Assembly (NCBI GenBank): GCA_051744845.1
Contig: JBNJDJ010000020.1
Coordinates: 1-29,917, forward strand
Direction of reading: 5' to 3'
Source: JBNJDJ01 sp051744845
GTDB taxonomy: Bacteria > Bacillota > Clostridia > Peptostreptococcales > Acidaminobacteraceae
Length of the DNA stretch: 29,917 bases
The position numbers and the translations under genes were made by a program. Below the pieces are notes generated by a model. That model was not told the DNA's origin. It did no database searches and saw only the letters and a list, made by a program, of their open reading frames with translations. How positions within the stretch are numbered: position 1 is the first letter of the stretch; each line of letters opens with the position of its first letter. Positions 24,142 to 29,917 of the stretch are shown here, piece by piece.

Positions 24142-24180
24142 AAAAAAATACCTTCAAAGTAAATTTCACTTCAAAGATAT
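24142..24180 (-). terminator. Terminator after guaA
   Basis: A 13-pair stem with three G-T wobbles (24168-24180 with 24148-24160, 7-nt loop) is followed by at least six Ts on the minus strand (complement of 24142-24147). It is 20 nt beyond the guaA stop. Confidence 0.82.
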
Positions 24181-24200
24181 TTTTTAATTTCCTTTAATTT

Positions 24201-25736
24201 TTATTCCCACTCAATTGTAGCCGGAGGTTTTGTAGTTATATCATATAAAATCCTATTTACACCATCAACTTCATTAACTATTCTTGATGATATTTTTCCT
24301 AAAGTATCGTAAGGTATTTTAGCCCATTCAGAAGTCATTCCATCAACAGATGTAACTGCCCTTATACCTATTGCATGACAATAAGTTCTTTCATCTCCCA
24401 TTACACCTACCGACTGAATATTTGGTAAAGCAGTAAAATATTGCCAAATATCTCTTTCTAAACCAGCATTTCTAATTTCTTCTCTTAAAATATAATCTGA
24501 TTCTCTAACTAATTCTAATCTTTCATCAGTAATTTCACCTAAAATTCTAATAGCTAAACCAGGTCCTGGGAACGGCTGTCTCCATACAAGATATTCTGGT
24601 AAACCTATCTTTGTTCCTACTTTTCTAACTTCGTCTTTAAAAAGATCTTTTAATGGCTCTATTAAAGAAAATTCCATATCTTCAGGTAATCCACCAACAT
24701 TATGATGACTTTTAATAACTTCAGCAGTATCAGTACCACTTTCAATAACATCTGGATAAACTGTTCCTTGAACTAAATAATCAATATCTTTTAATTTATT
24801 AGCTTCTTCTTCAAATACTCTAATAAATTCATTACCTATAATTTTTCTTTTCTTTTCAGGATCTGTAACACCTTCTAATTTTGATAAAAATCTTTCTTGA
24901 GCATTAACCCTAGTAAAATTCATATTAAATTTTTGACTAAAAATTTCTTGTACTTCATCACCTTCATTTTTTCTCAAAAGTCCATGATCGACAAAAATAC
25001 AGTGTAATTGGTCACCAATAGCTTTATGTACTAATGTAGCTGCTACAGAAGAATCTACTCCTCCAGAAAGTCCACATAAAACTTTTTTATCGCCAACTTT
25101 TTTTCTAATATCTTCTATTTGTTTTTTAGCAAAATCACCCATTTTCCAACTTCCACTACATTTACAAATATTATATATAAAGTTTTTTATAAGCTTTCTT
25201 CCAAATGGAGTATGTTCAACTTCTGCATGAAATTGCACACCATATAATTTTTTATCATCATCTTTAAAAGCCGCTACAGGACAATTATCAGTTGTTGCAG
25301 TTACTTTAAAACCTTTTGGTGGAGATTTCACATAATCAAAATGACTCATCCAACAAAGAGAATTATCATCAATTGAATTAAATAATTTATTGTGATCATT
25401 AATATTTAATTTGATTTTACCATATTCTCTTGAATCTGCTTTTTTAACTTCTCCATTTAATTTATGAGCCATTAATTGCATTCCATAACATATCCCAAGT
25501 ACTGGAATATTTAAATCAAAAATTTCTTTTTCAATATCAGGCGCTTCATCTAAGTATACTGAATTTGGACCACCTGTAAAAATAATTCCTCTAGGATTTA
25601 TTTCTTTTGCTTTTTTTAATGCTTTTGAATAGTGTACAACTTCACTATATACATCTAATTCTCTTACTCTCCTTGCAATTAATTGGTTATATTGACCTCC
25701 AAAATCAACAATTAATATGACTTCTGAATTTTCCAT
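24201..25736 (-). CDS. guaA: GMP synthase (glutamine-hydrolysing)
   Basis: Converts XMP, ATP and glutamine to GMP, the last step of guanine nucleotide synthesis. The N-terminal class I glutaminase has Cys83 (GICYGMQ), His170 and Glu172 (FHAEVEH). The ATP pyrophosphatase domain has the PP-loop SGGVDSS (224-230). The C-terminal dimerisation/XMP domain ends in the conserved RILYDITTKPPATIEWE. At 511 residues it is complete. GGAGG lies 6 nt before the ATG, and the gene follows guaB by 11 nt, so both are under the guaB leader riboswitch. Confidence 0.98.
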   Translation of the reverse strand: MENSEVILIVDFGGQYNQLIARRVRELDVYSEVVHYSKALKKAKEINPRGIIFTGGPNSVYLDEAPDIEKEIFDLNIPVLGICYGMQLMAHKLNGEVKKADSREYGKIKLNINDHNKLFNSIDDNSLCWMSHFDYVKSPPKGFKVTATTDNCPVAAFKDDDKKLYGVQFHAEVEHTPFGRKLIKNFIYNICKCSGSWKMGDFAKKQIEDIRKKVGDKKVLCGLSGGVDSSVAATLVHKAIGDQLHCIFVDHGLLRKNEGDEVQEIFSQKFNMNFTRVNAQERFLSKLEGVTDPEKKRKIIGNEFIRVFEEEANKLKDIDYLVQGTVYPDVIESGTDTAEVIKSHHNVGGLPEDMEFSLIEPLKDLFKDEVRKVGTKIGLPEYLVWRQPFPGPGLAIRILGEITDERLELVRESDYILREEIRNAGLERDIWQYFTALPNIQSVGVMGDERTYCHAIGIRAVTSVDGMTSEWAKIPYDTLGKISSRIVNEVDGVNRILYDITTKPPATIEWE

Positions 25737-25747
25737 TTTACCTCCAT

Positions 25748-27202
25748 TTATTTTGAAATATTGTAATTCGCTGGTTCTTTAGTAATTGATACATCATGAG
25801 GATGAGATTCTTTTAATCCTGCATTAGTAATTTTTATAAATTTTCCATTTTCTCTCAAAGATTTAATATCTTGTGCACCACAATAACCCATTGATGATTT
25901 TAAACCACCAACTAATTGATAAATAGTGTCACTAAGCATCCCTTTATACGGAACTCTTCCTTCAATTCCTTCAGGTACAAATTTTTTAGTTTCATTTTGG
26001 AAATATCTATCTTTACTTCCAGCTTTCATTGCTGCTTCTGAACCCATACCTCTATATGTTTTAAAACTTCTTCCTTGATAAATCACTTTTTCTCCTGGAG
26101 CTTCATCAGTACCAGCAAATAATGAACCTAACATTACAGTTGAAGCACCTGCGACAATAGCTTTAGCTATTTCCCCAGAATATTTTATACCACCATCAGC
26201 AATAACAGGAATATCGTATTTATCAGCTTCTTTAGCGCATTCATAAACTGCTGTTACTTGAGGTACACCTACTCCTGCAACTATTCTAGTTGTACAAATA
26301 GATCCTGGTCCAATTCCAACTTTAATACAATCTGCTCCAGCATCAATTAAATCTTTTGTTGCTTCCTTAGTCGCTACATTTCCTGCGATAACAGGTAGAT
26401 TAGGAAATTCTTTTTTAATTTTTTTAACAGCCTCAATTATATTCTTACTATGACCATGAGCTGAATCAATAGCTATTATATCTACGCCTCTTTCTTCTAA
26501 AGCAATAACTCTTTCCATCATATCAGATGAAACACCTACTGCAGCACCTACTAATAATCTTGCCCCTTGATCAGTAGCTCTATTTGGATAAATTCTTACC
26601 TTTTCAATATCTTTAATAGTAATTAAACCTTTTAAAATATTATCTTCATCAACTAAAGGCAATTTTTCAATTTTATTTTTCTTTAAAATTTCTTCGGCTT
26701 GTTCCATAGAGATACCTTCTTTAGCAGTTACTAAGTCATCACTTGTCATTATTTCTGAAACTTTTTTATCTAAATCCGATTCAAAACGTATATCTCTATT
26801 TGTTATAATACCTACTAATTTTTTATTTTCAATTATAGGAACTCCTGAGATTCTATAACGTGACATTAAATTCTCTGCATCTTGTGCTGTAGCATCAGGA
26901 GATAAAGAAAATGGATCTACGATAACTCCGTGTTCTGCTCTTTTTACTTTATCAACTTCTAAAGCTTGCTCTTTTATACTCATATTTTTATGAATAATTC
27001 CAATACCACCTTGTCTTGCTATAGATATTGCTAGTTTTGCTTCTGTTACAGTATCCATACCTGCTGATATAATTGGAATATTTAATTTAATATCTTTTGT
27101 TAAATATGTCGATGTATCAACCGTATCAGGTAATACATTAGACTTTTGTGGTACTAACAATACATCATCATATGTTATACCTTTATTTACAATTTTGTCC
27201 AT
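25748..27202 (-). CDS. guaB: Inosine-5'-monophosphate dehydrogenase
   Basis: Oxidises IMP to XMP with NAD, the committed step to guanine nucleotides. The TIM barrel is interrupted by two CBS domains (about 95-205). The catalytic loop GIGPGSICTTR has Cys303; SAGMDTVT, the IMP-binding DGGIKYSG and the flap with YRGMGS are present. At 484 residues it has normal length. AGGAGG lies 8 nt before the ATG. The ribosome site begins a few nucleotides after a terminator that belongs to a guanine-class riboswitch, so expression should fall when guanine is plentiful. Confidence 0.98.
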   Translation of the reverse strand: MDKIVNKGITYDDVLLVPQKSNVLPDTVDTSTYLTKDIKLNIPIISAGMDTVTEAKLAISIARQGGIGIIHKNMSIKEQALEVDKVKRAEHGVIVDPFSLSPDATAQDAENLMSRYRISGVPIIENKKLVGIITNRDIRFESDLDKKVSEIMTSDDLVTAKEGISMEQAEEILKKNKIEKLPLVDEDNILKGLITIKDIEKVRIYPNRATDQGARLLVGAAVGVSSDMMERVIALEERGVDIIAIDSAHGHSKNIIEAVKKIKKEFPNLPVIAGNVATKEATKDLIDAGADCIKVGIGPGSICTTRIVAGVGVPQVTAVYECAKEADKYDIPVIADGGIKYSGEIAKAIVAGASTVMLGSLFAGTDEAPGEKVIYQGRSFKTYRGMGSEAAMKAGSKDRYFQNETKKFVPEGIEGRVPYKGMLSDTIYQLVGGLKSSMGYCGAQDIKSLRENGKFIKITNAGLKESHPHDVSITKEPANYNISK

Positions 27203-27219
27203 AAAATTTCCTCCTAAAT

Positions 27220-27253
27220 AAAAAAATCTAACTTTTTCACTAAAAAGTTAGAT
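27220..27253 (-). terminator. Riboswitch-controlled terminator ahead of guaB
   Basis: A perfect 12-bp stem (27253-27242 with 27237-27226 on the minus strand, loop AGTG) is followed by a run of seven Ts ending at 27220. Its 5' arm is shared with the antiterminator of the riboswitch. Confidence 0.9.
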
Positions 27254-27335
27254 GTCAAAAAGACATATAACTTATAGTGAAGAATTATCGGTACTTCATA
27301 GAAACTTCCAAGCCATTACATGGAATTATATAAGT
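27245..27335 (-). promoter_or_regulatory. Purine (guanine-class) riboswitch controlling guaBA
   Basis: The aptamer is 27335-27270 on the minus strand. P1 is ACTTATA/TATAAGT, perfect. Junction J1/2 is TAA/TAAT-like. P2 is closed by TTCCA/TGGAA with loop TAATGG, J2/3 is GTTTCTA, P3 is TGAAG/CTTCA with loop containing CCGATAA, and J3/1 is CACTAT. Loop bases GG and CC needed for the loop-loop contact are kept. The base matching position 74 is C, which pairs with guanine. P1's 3' strand continues into a 12-nt arm (27273-27262) that pairs with 27256-27245, forming an antiterminator that excludes both P1 and the terminator. Guanine binding should therefore stop transcription. L2 seems one base short of the usual seven. 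Confidence 0.85.
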
Positions 27336-27354
27336 AATATTTCATTATTCATTA

Positions 27355-27383
27355 AATTTAACAAATTTTATAAAATTTGTCAA
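27355..27383 (-). promoter_or_regulatory. guaBA promoter
   Basis: Minus strand: perfect -35 TTGACA (27383-27378), 17-nt spacer, TAAATT (27360-27355). Transcription should start near 27348, about a dozen nucleotides before riboswitch helix P1. Confidence 0.75.
27361..27380. repeat. Perfect 20-bp palindrome inside the guaBA promoter
   Basis: The 20 bases (half-site ACAAATTTTA) read the same on both strands. They overlap the last three bases of the -35 and fill the whole spacer up to the -10. The position is that of a repressor operator. The factor is unknown. Confidence 0.6.
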
Positions 27384-27476
27384 ATAAATAATATTTAAAT
27401 TTTCATAAATAATTAACTATATTTAACTATATTTTATCATATTTTAAAATTTTGTCTAATTAAAAAAAGAAAATGC

Positions 27477-27505
27477 TTGACTTTGTAACCGTTACATATT
27501 ATAAT
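27477..27505 (+). promoter_or_regulatory. Strong promoter for a candidate small RNA
   Basis: TTGACT (27477-27482), exactly 17 nt, TATAAT (27500-27505). It is one of the best promoter matches in the window. The spacer contains the inverted repeat TGTAAC-C-GTTACA (27484-27496), a possible operator. Confidence 0.8.
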
Positions 27506-27511
27506 TATTTT

Positions 27512-27615
27512 AAGAAAAGGTTAGTAACCCTCTAAGAATTAAATCTAACCTTATATAACCAAACCCCTTAATATAATATTTTACTAAAAAACTCCTTTCC
27601 CCAGGAGTTTTTTTT
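27512..27615 (+). ncRNA. Candidate trans-acting small RNA of about 100 nt
   Basis: The transcript expected from the promoter at 27477-27505 ends at an intrinsic terminator and contains no ATG or ribosome site, so it is probably non-coding. A perfect 8-bp helix AAGGTTAG/CTAACCTT (27517-27524 with 27545-27552) encloses AACCCTCTAAG. An unpaired stretch with ACCAAACCCCTTA (27558-27570) follows. The terminator loop is TTCCCC, preceded by CTCCT. Three C-rich patches complementary to Shine-Dalgarno sequences resemble the logic of RsaE/RoxS-type Gram-positive sRNAs, but I see no sequence identity sufficient to call it that family. It is divergent from guaBA and convergent with groEL. A cis-acting leader is unlikely, because no plus-strand gene follows. 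Confidence 0.65.
27586..27615 (+). terminator. Terminator of the candidate small RNA
   Basis: ACTCCT/AGGAGT (27591-27596 with 27603-27608, loop TTCCCC), extended by A-T pairs, then eight Ts on the plus strand. A T run on the minus strand lets it back up the groEL terminator. Confidence 0.88.
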
Positions 27616-27620
27616 ATATT

Positions 27621-27647
27621 AAAAAAGACGAAAGAAAATCTTTCGCC
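27621..27647 (-). terminator. Terminator after groEL
   Basis: GGCGAAAG/CTTTCGTC on the minus strand (27647-27640 with 27634-27627, 5-nt loop) followed by six Ts. It lies 11 nt beyond the groEL stop. Confidence 0.88.
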
Positions 27648-27658
27648 TTACTTTTTTT

Positions 27659-29302
27659 TTACATCATACCTGGCATACCTTGTGGCATTGATGGCATTCC
27701 TCCTCCAGCAGGAGAATCATCATCTTCACTTTCTCTTTTTACAACGCCAGCTTCTGTAGTTAATAAAGTTGCCGCAATTGAAGCAGCATTCATTAATGCT
27801 GAACGAGTTACTTTTGTAGGATCTACAATTCCTGCTTTAATCATATCTTTATATTCATTTGTTAATGCATCAAAACCATAATTTATATCGCCTTTTTTAA
27901 CATTTTCAACAACTACATCTCCTACAGCTCCTGAATTATTGGCAATTTGTTTTAAAGGTTTTTCTAAAGCACTTAATACTATCTTAGCACCAATCTTTTC
28001 GTCACCTTCAAGTTCATCAATTAACTTATTAACAACATCTGTACAAGAAAGTAATGCTGAACCTCCGCCAGCTACAATTCCTTCTTCAACTGCTGCTCTA
28101 GTTGCATTTAATGCATCTTCAATTCTTAATTTCTTTTCTTTCATTTCAGTTTCAGTAGCAGCCCCTACTTTAATTACTGCCACTCCACCTGCTAATTTTG
28201 CTAATCTTTCTTGTAATTTTTCTTTATCAAATTCTGAATCAGATTTTTCGATTTTAGTTTTTATAGTTTCTACACGTTTGTTTATTTCAGATTCATCACC
28301 TAAACCATCAACTATGATAGTTTGGTCACTACTTACATTTATACTTTTAGCTTCACCTAACATATCCATAGTTGTATCTTCTAATTTCATACCTAAATCT
28401 TCTGTTACAACTTTACCGCCAGTTAAAGTAGCTAAATCTTGTAACATAGCTTTTCTTTTATCTCCAAAACCAGGAGCCTTAACAGCGATAACATCAAATG
28501 TTCCTCGCATTTTATTTACAACTAAAGTTGCTAAAGCTTCGCCTTCAATATCATCTGCTACAATTAATAACTTTTTACCTTGCTCTACAATTTGCTCTAA
28601 AAGAGGTAAAATAGATTGAATATTTGTTATCTTTTGATCTGTCATTAAAATTAATGGATCTGACATTTGCGCAACCATGTTTTCATTATCATTTACCATA
28701 TATGGTGATAAATAGCCTCTATCAAAAGCCATTCCTTCTACAACATCTAAATCTGTAGTAAATGTTTTTGATTCTTCAACTGTGATTACACCATCTTTAC
28801 CAACTTTTTCCATAGCGTCAGCTATTAAATCACCAATACCTTCATCTGCAGCAGAAATTCCTGCAACATGTGCTGTATCTTCTTTTGTTTCTACTTTTTG
28901 ACTTTCATTAACTATTTTTTCAACAATTTTATCAGTAGATTTTTGAATCCCTTTTCTTAAAATCATTGGATTAGCACCAGCTGCAATATTTTTAAAACCA
29001 TCTTTTATAATAGATTGAGCTAAAAGAGTAGCTGTTGTAGTTCCGTCACCTGATACATCATTTGTTTTAGATGCTACTTCTTTTACTAATTGAGCACCAA
29101 GATTTTCAAATTTATCTTTTAGTTCAATTTCCTTAGCAATTGTTACACCATCATTCGTAATTAAAGGCGCACCCATTGATTTTTCTAAAACAACATTTCT
29201 ACCTTTAGGACCTAATGTTACACTTACTGTATTTGCTAATTGATCTACTCCACTTTCTAATTTTTTTCTTATATCTTCATTAAATTTAATATCTTTTGCC
29301 AT
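27659..29302 (-). CDS. groEL: Chaperonin GroEL (Hsp60)
   Basis: Tetradecameric ATP-dependent folding chamber. Signature parts: LGPKGRNVVLEK, ATP-site NDGVTIAKEIEL and GDGTTTATLLAQSI, the apical domain in the middle, the class I chaperonin signature AAVEEGIVAGGGSALL, and the C-terminal Gly/Met tail (GGGMPSMPQGMPGMM). At 547 residues it is complete. AGGAGGGG precedes the ATG and the gene lies 11 nt after groES. It is controlled with groES by the CIRCE elements upstream and ends at two consecutive terminators. Confidence 0.98.
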   Translation of the reverse strand: MAKDIKFNEDIRKKLESGVDQLANTVSVTLGPKGRNVVLEKSMGAPLITNDGVTIAKEIELKDKFENLGAQLVKEVASKTNDVSGDGTTTATLLAQSIIKDGFKNIAAGANPMILRKGIQKSTDKIVEKIVNESQKVETKEDTAHVAGISAADEGIGDLIADAMEKVGKDGVITVEESKTFTTDLDVVEGMAFDRGYLSPYMVNDNENMVAQMSDPLILMTDQKITNIQSILPLLEQIVEQGKKLLIVADDIEGEALATLVVNKMRGTFDVIAVKAPGFGDKRKAMLQDLATLTGGKVVTEDLGMKLEDTTMDMLGEAKSINVSSDQTIIVDGLGDESEINKRVETIKTKIEKSDSEFDKEKLQERLAKLAGGVAVIKVGAATETEMKEKKLRIEDALNATRAAVEEGIVAGGGSALLSCTDVVNKLIDELEGDEKIGAKIVLSALEKPLKQIANNSGAVGDVVVENVKKGDINYGFDALTNEYKDMIKAGIVDPTKVTRSALMNAASIAATLLTTEAGVVKRESEDDDSPAGGGMPSMPQGMPGMM

Positions 29303-29313
29303 AATACCCCTCC

Positions 29314-29577
29314 TTACTCAATTATTGCTAATAAATCTTTTTCTTGTACAACAATATATTCTTTTTCTTCTAGTTCAAAAGTATCTCCACTAAATTGCTT
29401 ATAAGCTACTTTGACATCTTCTTTTAAATTATCATTTTTTACTTCTGGTCCAACTTTATAAATTTTAGCAATCTGTGGTTTTTCATCTTTCTTTTCTGTA
29501 AGTATAATACCACTTTCTGTTTTATTTTTTGTTTCTTCTTTTTTTAATACAACTCTTTTTCCTAATGGTTTAATCAT
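29314..29577 (-). CDS. groES: Co-chaperonin GroES (Hsp10)
   Basis: Heptameric lid of the GroEL chamber. Motifs: MIKPLGKRVVLKK at the start, mobile loop KTESGIILTEKKDEKPQ, and the ending EYIVVQEKDLLAIIE. At 87 residues it is about seven shorter than the usual 94-97; the missing residues fall around KVGPEVKNDNLKEDVKV, where the roof loop and following strand normally lie. The ATG at 29577 is chosen because AAAGGAGG sits 5 nt before it; an ATG six codons upstream lies before that site and has none of its own. Under CIRCE/HrcA control. Confidence 0.95.
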   Translation of the reverse strand: MIKPLGKRVVLKKEETKNKTESGIILTEKKDEKPQIAKIYKVGPEVKNDNLKEDVKVAYKQFSGDTFELEEKEYIVVQEKDLLAIIE

Positions 29578-29629
29578 AATACCTCCTTTAAACATATTAT
29601 TTTACGATATTTGACTTCCTTTCAATAAC

Positions 29630-29658
29630 ATAATACTAAATTTTTTGAAAAAAATCAA
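29630..29658 (-). promoter_or_regulatory. groESL proximal promoter
   Basis: Minus strand: TTGATT (29658-29653), 17-nt spacer, TATTAT (29635-29630). It lies 6 nt downstream of the proximal CIRCE element. Confidence 0.6.
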
Positions 29659-29664
29659 GGTTTT

Positions 29665-29691
29665 TTAGCACTCTTTTTATTCGAGTGCTAA
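29665..29691. promoter_or_regulatory. CIRCE element (HrcA operator), proximal copy
   Basis: Canonical TTAGCACTC, nine bases, GAGTGCTAA (29665-29673 and 29683-29691), with no mismatch to the consensus. This is the HrcA repressor site that controls groE and dnaK operons in Firmicutes. Confidence 0.97.
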
Positions 29692-29744
29692 TTTTTTTCT
29701 TTTTTTGTGCTTCTTTATAAGAAATTCTCTATCTTGCTATTAAC

Positions 29745-29773
29745 ATTTTACTAAATATATATAAAAATTTCAA
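29745..29773 (-). promoter_or_regulatory. groESL distal promoter
   Basis: Minus strand: TTGAAA (29773-29768), 17-nt spacer, TAAAAT (29750-29745), 7 nt downstream of the distal CIRCE. Transcripts from here would read across the proximal CIRCE. Confidence 0.6.
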
Positions 29774-29780
29774 GCATTTT

Positions 29781-29807
29781 TTAGCACTCTTTTTATATGA
29801 GTGCTAA
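29781..29807. promoter_or_regulatory. CIRCE element (HrcA operator), distal copy
   Basis: TTAGCACTC, nine bases, GAGTGCTAA (29781-29789 and 29799-29807), again a perfect consensus; 116 bp from the proximal copy. Confidence 0.97.
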
Positions 29808-29818
29808 AATTTTCCTAT

Positions 29819-29854
29819 AAAAAAACCAATTTAATTTAAATAAATCAAATTGGT
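29819..29854 (-). terminator. Terminator of the gene entering from the right edge
   Basis: ACCAATTT/AAATTGGT (29825-29832 with 29847-29854) then seven Ts on the minus strand (complement of 29819-29825). It isolates the groESL promoters from upstream transcription. Confidence 0.8.
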
Positions 29855-29864
29855 CAAAATACAT

Positions 29865-29917
29865 TTAAATATTTCCCATTTTATTTCTTATTATATTATT
29901 AGCTTCTTTAATAATTT
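29865..29917 (-). CDS. Possible 3' end of an unidentified gene
   Basis: One minus-strand frame stays open from the window edge for 16 codons (ending EANNIIRNKMGNI) and stops at 29865, 10 nt before a clear terminator. A second frame stops after eight codons. Too short to identify; the terminator position supports a gene end here. Confidence 0.35.
   Translation of the reverse strand, partial: IIKEANNIIRNKMGNI

Noticed and set aside
27939..28619. 226-codon plus-strand frame opposite groEL
   Set aside because: A known artefact of strongly biased codon use in groEL; the composition (Ser/Pro-rich) is that of a reversed frame.

Overview
The window reads as chromosomal DNA of a very AT-rich, low-G+C Gram-positive bacterium (Bacillota; a Clostridia- or Tissierellia-like anaerobe is my best guess, genus not assignable). 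Reasons: strong AGGAGG-type ribosome sites, standard stop codons, the tig-clpP-clpX-lon-engB gene order, CIRCE control of groES-groEL, a purine riboswitch ahead of guaB-guaA, a SpoIIE-type phosphatase, and cell-envelope genes (signal peptidase, MltG-like protein). I see no rRNA, tRNA, insertion sequence, prophage or CRISPR array.

Layout. 1-7467 is a minus-strand block: a two-lobed GNAT acetyltransferase, a HEPN-only putative ribonuclease, signal peptidase I, a ThrRS-like nucleoside kinase, an eight-helix membrane PP2C phosphatase, then dipeptidase pepD and a free-methionine sulfoxide reductase, closed by a terminator at 1-24. 7580-9290 is on the plus strand: a membrane protein carrying only the N-terminal part of MltG, then class II fructose-bisphosphate aldolase behind a folded leader. 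9358-15502 (minus) is the protein quality-control operon tig-clpP-clpX-lon-engB. 15731-18214 (plus) holds a UvrD/PcrA-type helicase and msrB. 18245-22507 (minus) is an eight-gene run: GNAT, rluF-type pseudouridine synthase, a membrane alpha/beta-hydrolase without its catalytic serine, a small membrane protein, a 30-residue Prli42-like miniprotein, a lectin-fold envelope protein and recX. 22618-24057 (minus) is a GGDEF protein with a decayed EAL domain. 24201-27202 (minus) is guaA and guaB. 27659-29577 (minus) is groEL and groES under two CIRCE-promoter modules.

The most information-dense stretch is 27203-27658. It holds a guanine-class riboswitch with a clear antiterminator/terminator switch, a promoter for guaBA whose spacer is a perfect 20-bp palindrome, and, on the opposite strand, a strong promoter followed about 100 nt later by an intrinsic terminator with no open reading frame. 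I read that last unit as an undescribed small RNA with C-rich, ribosome-site-complementary loops.

Other items of interest are the HEPN protein without a CARF domain or CRISPR context, a hairpin placed exactly between the ribosome site and start codon of the PP2C gene, the Prli42-like miniprotein, and two apparent pseudo-enzyme domains (alpha/beta-hydrolase and EAL). Functions rest on motif reading only; no database search was possible.
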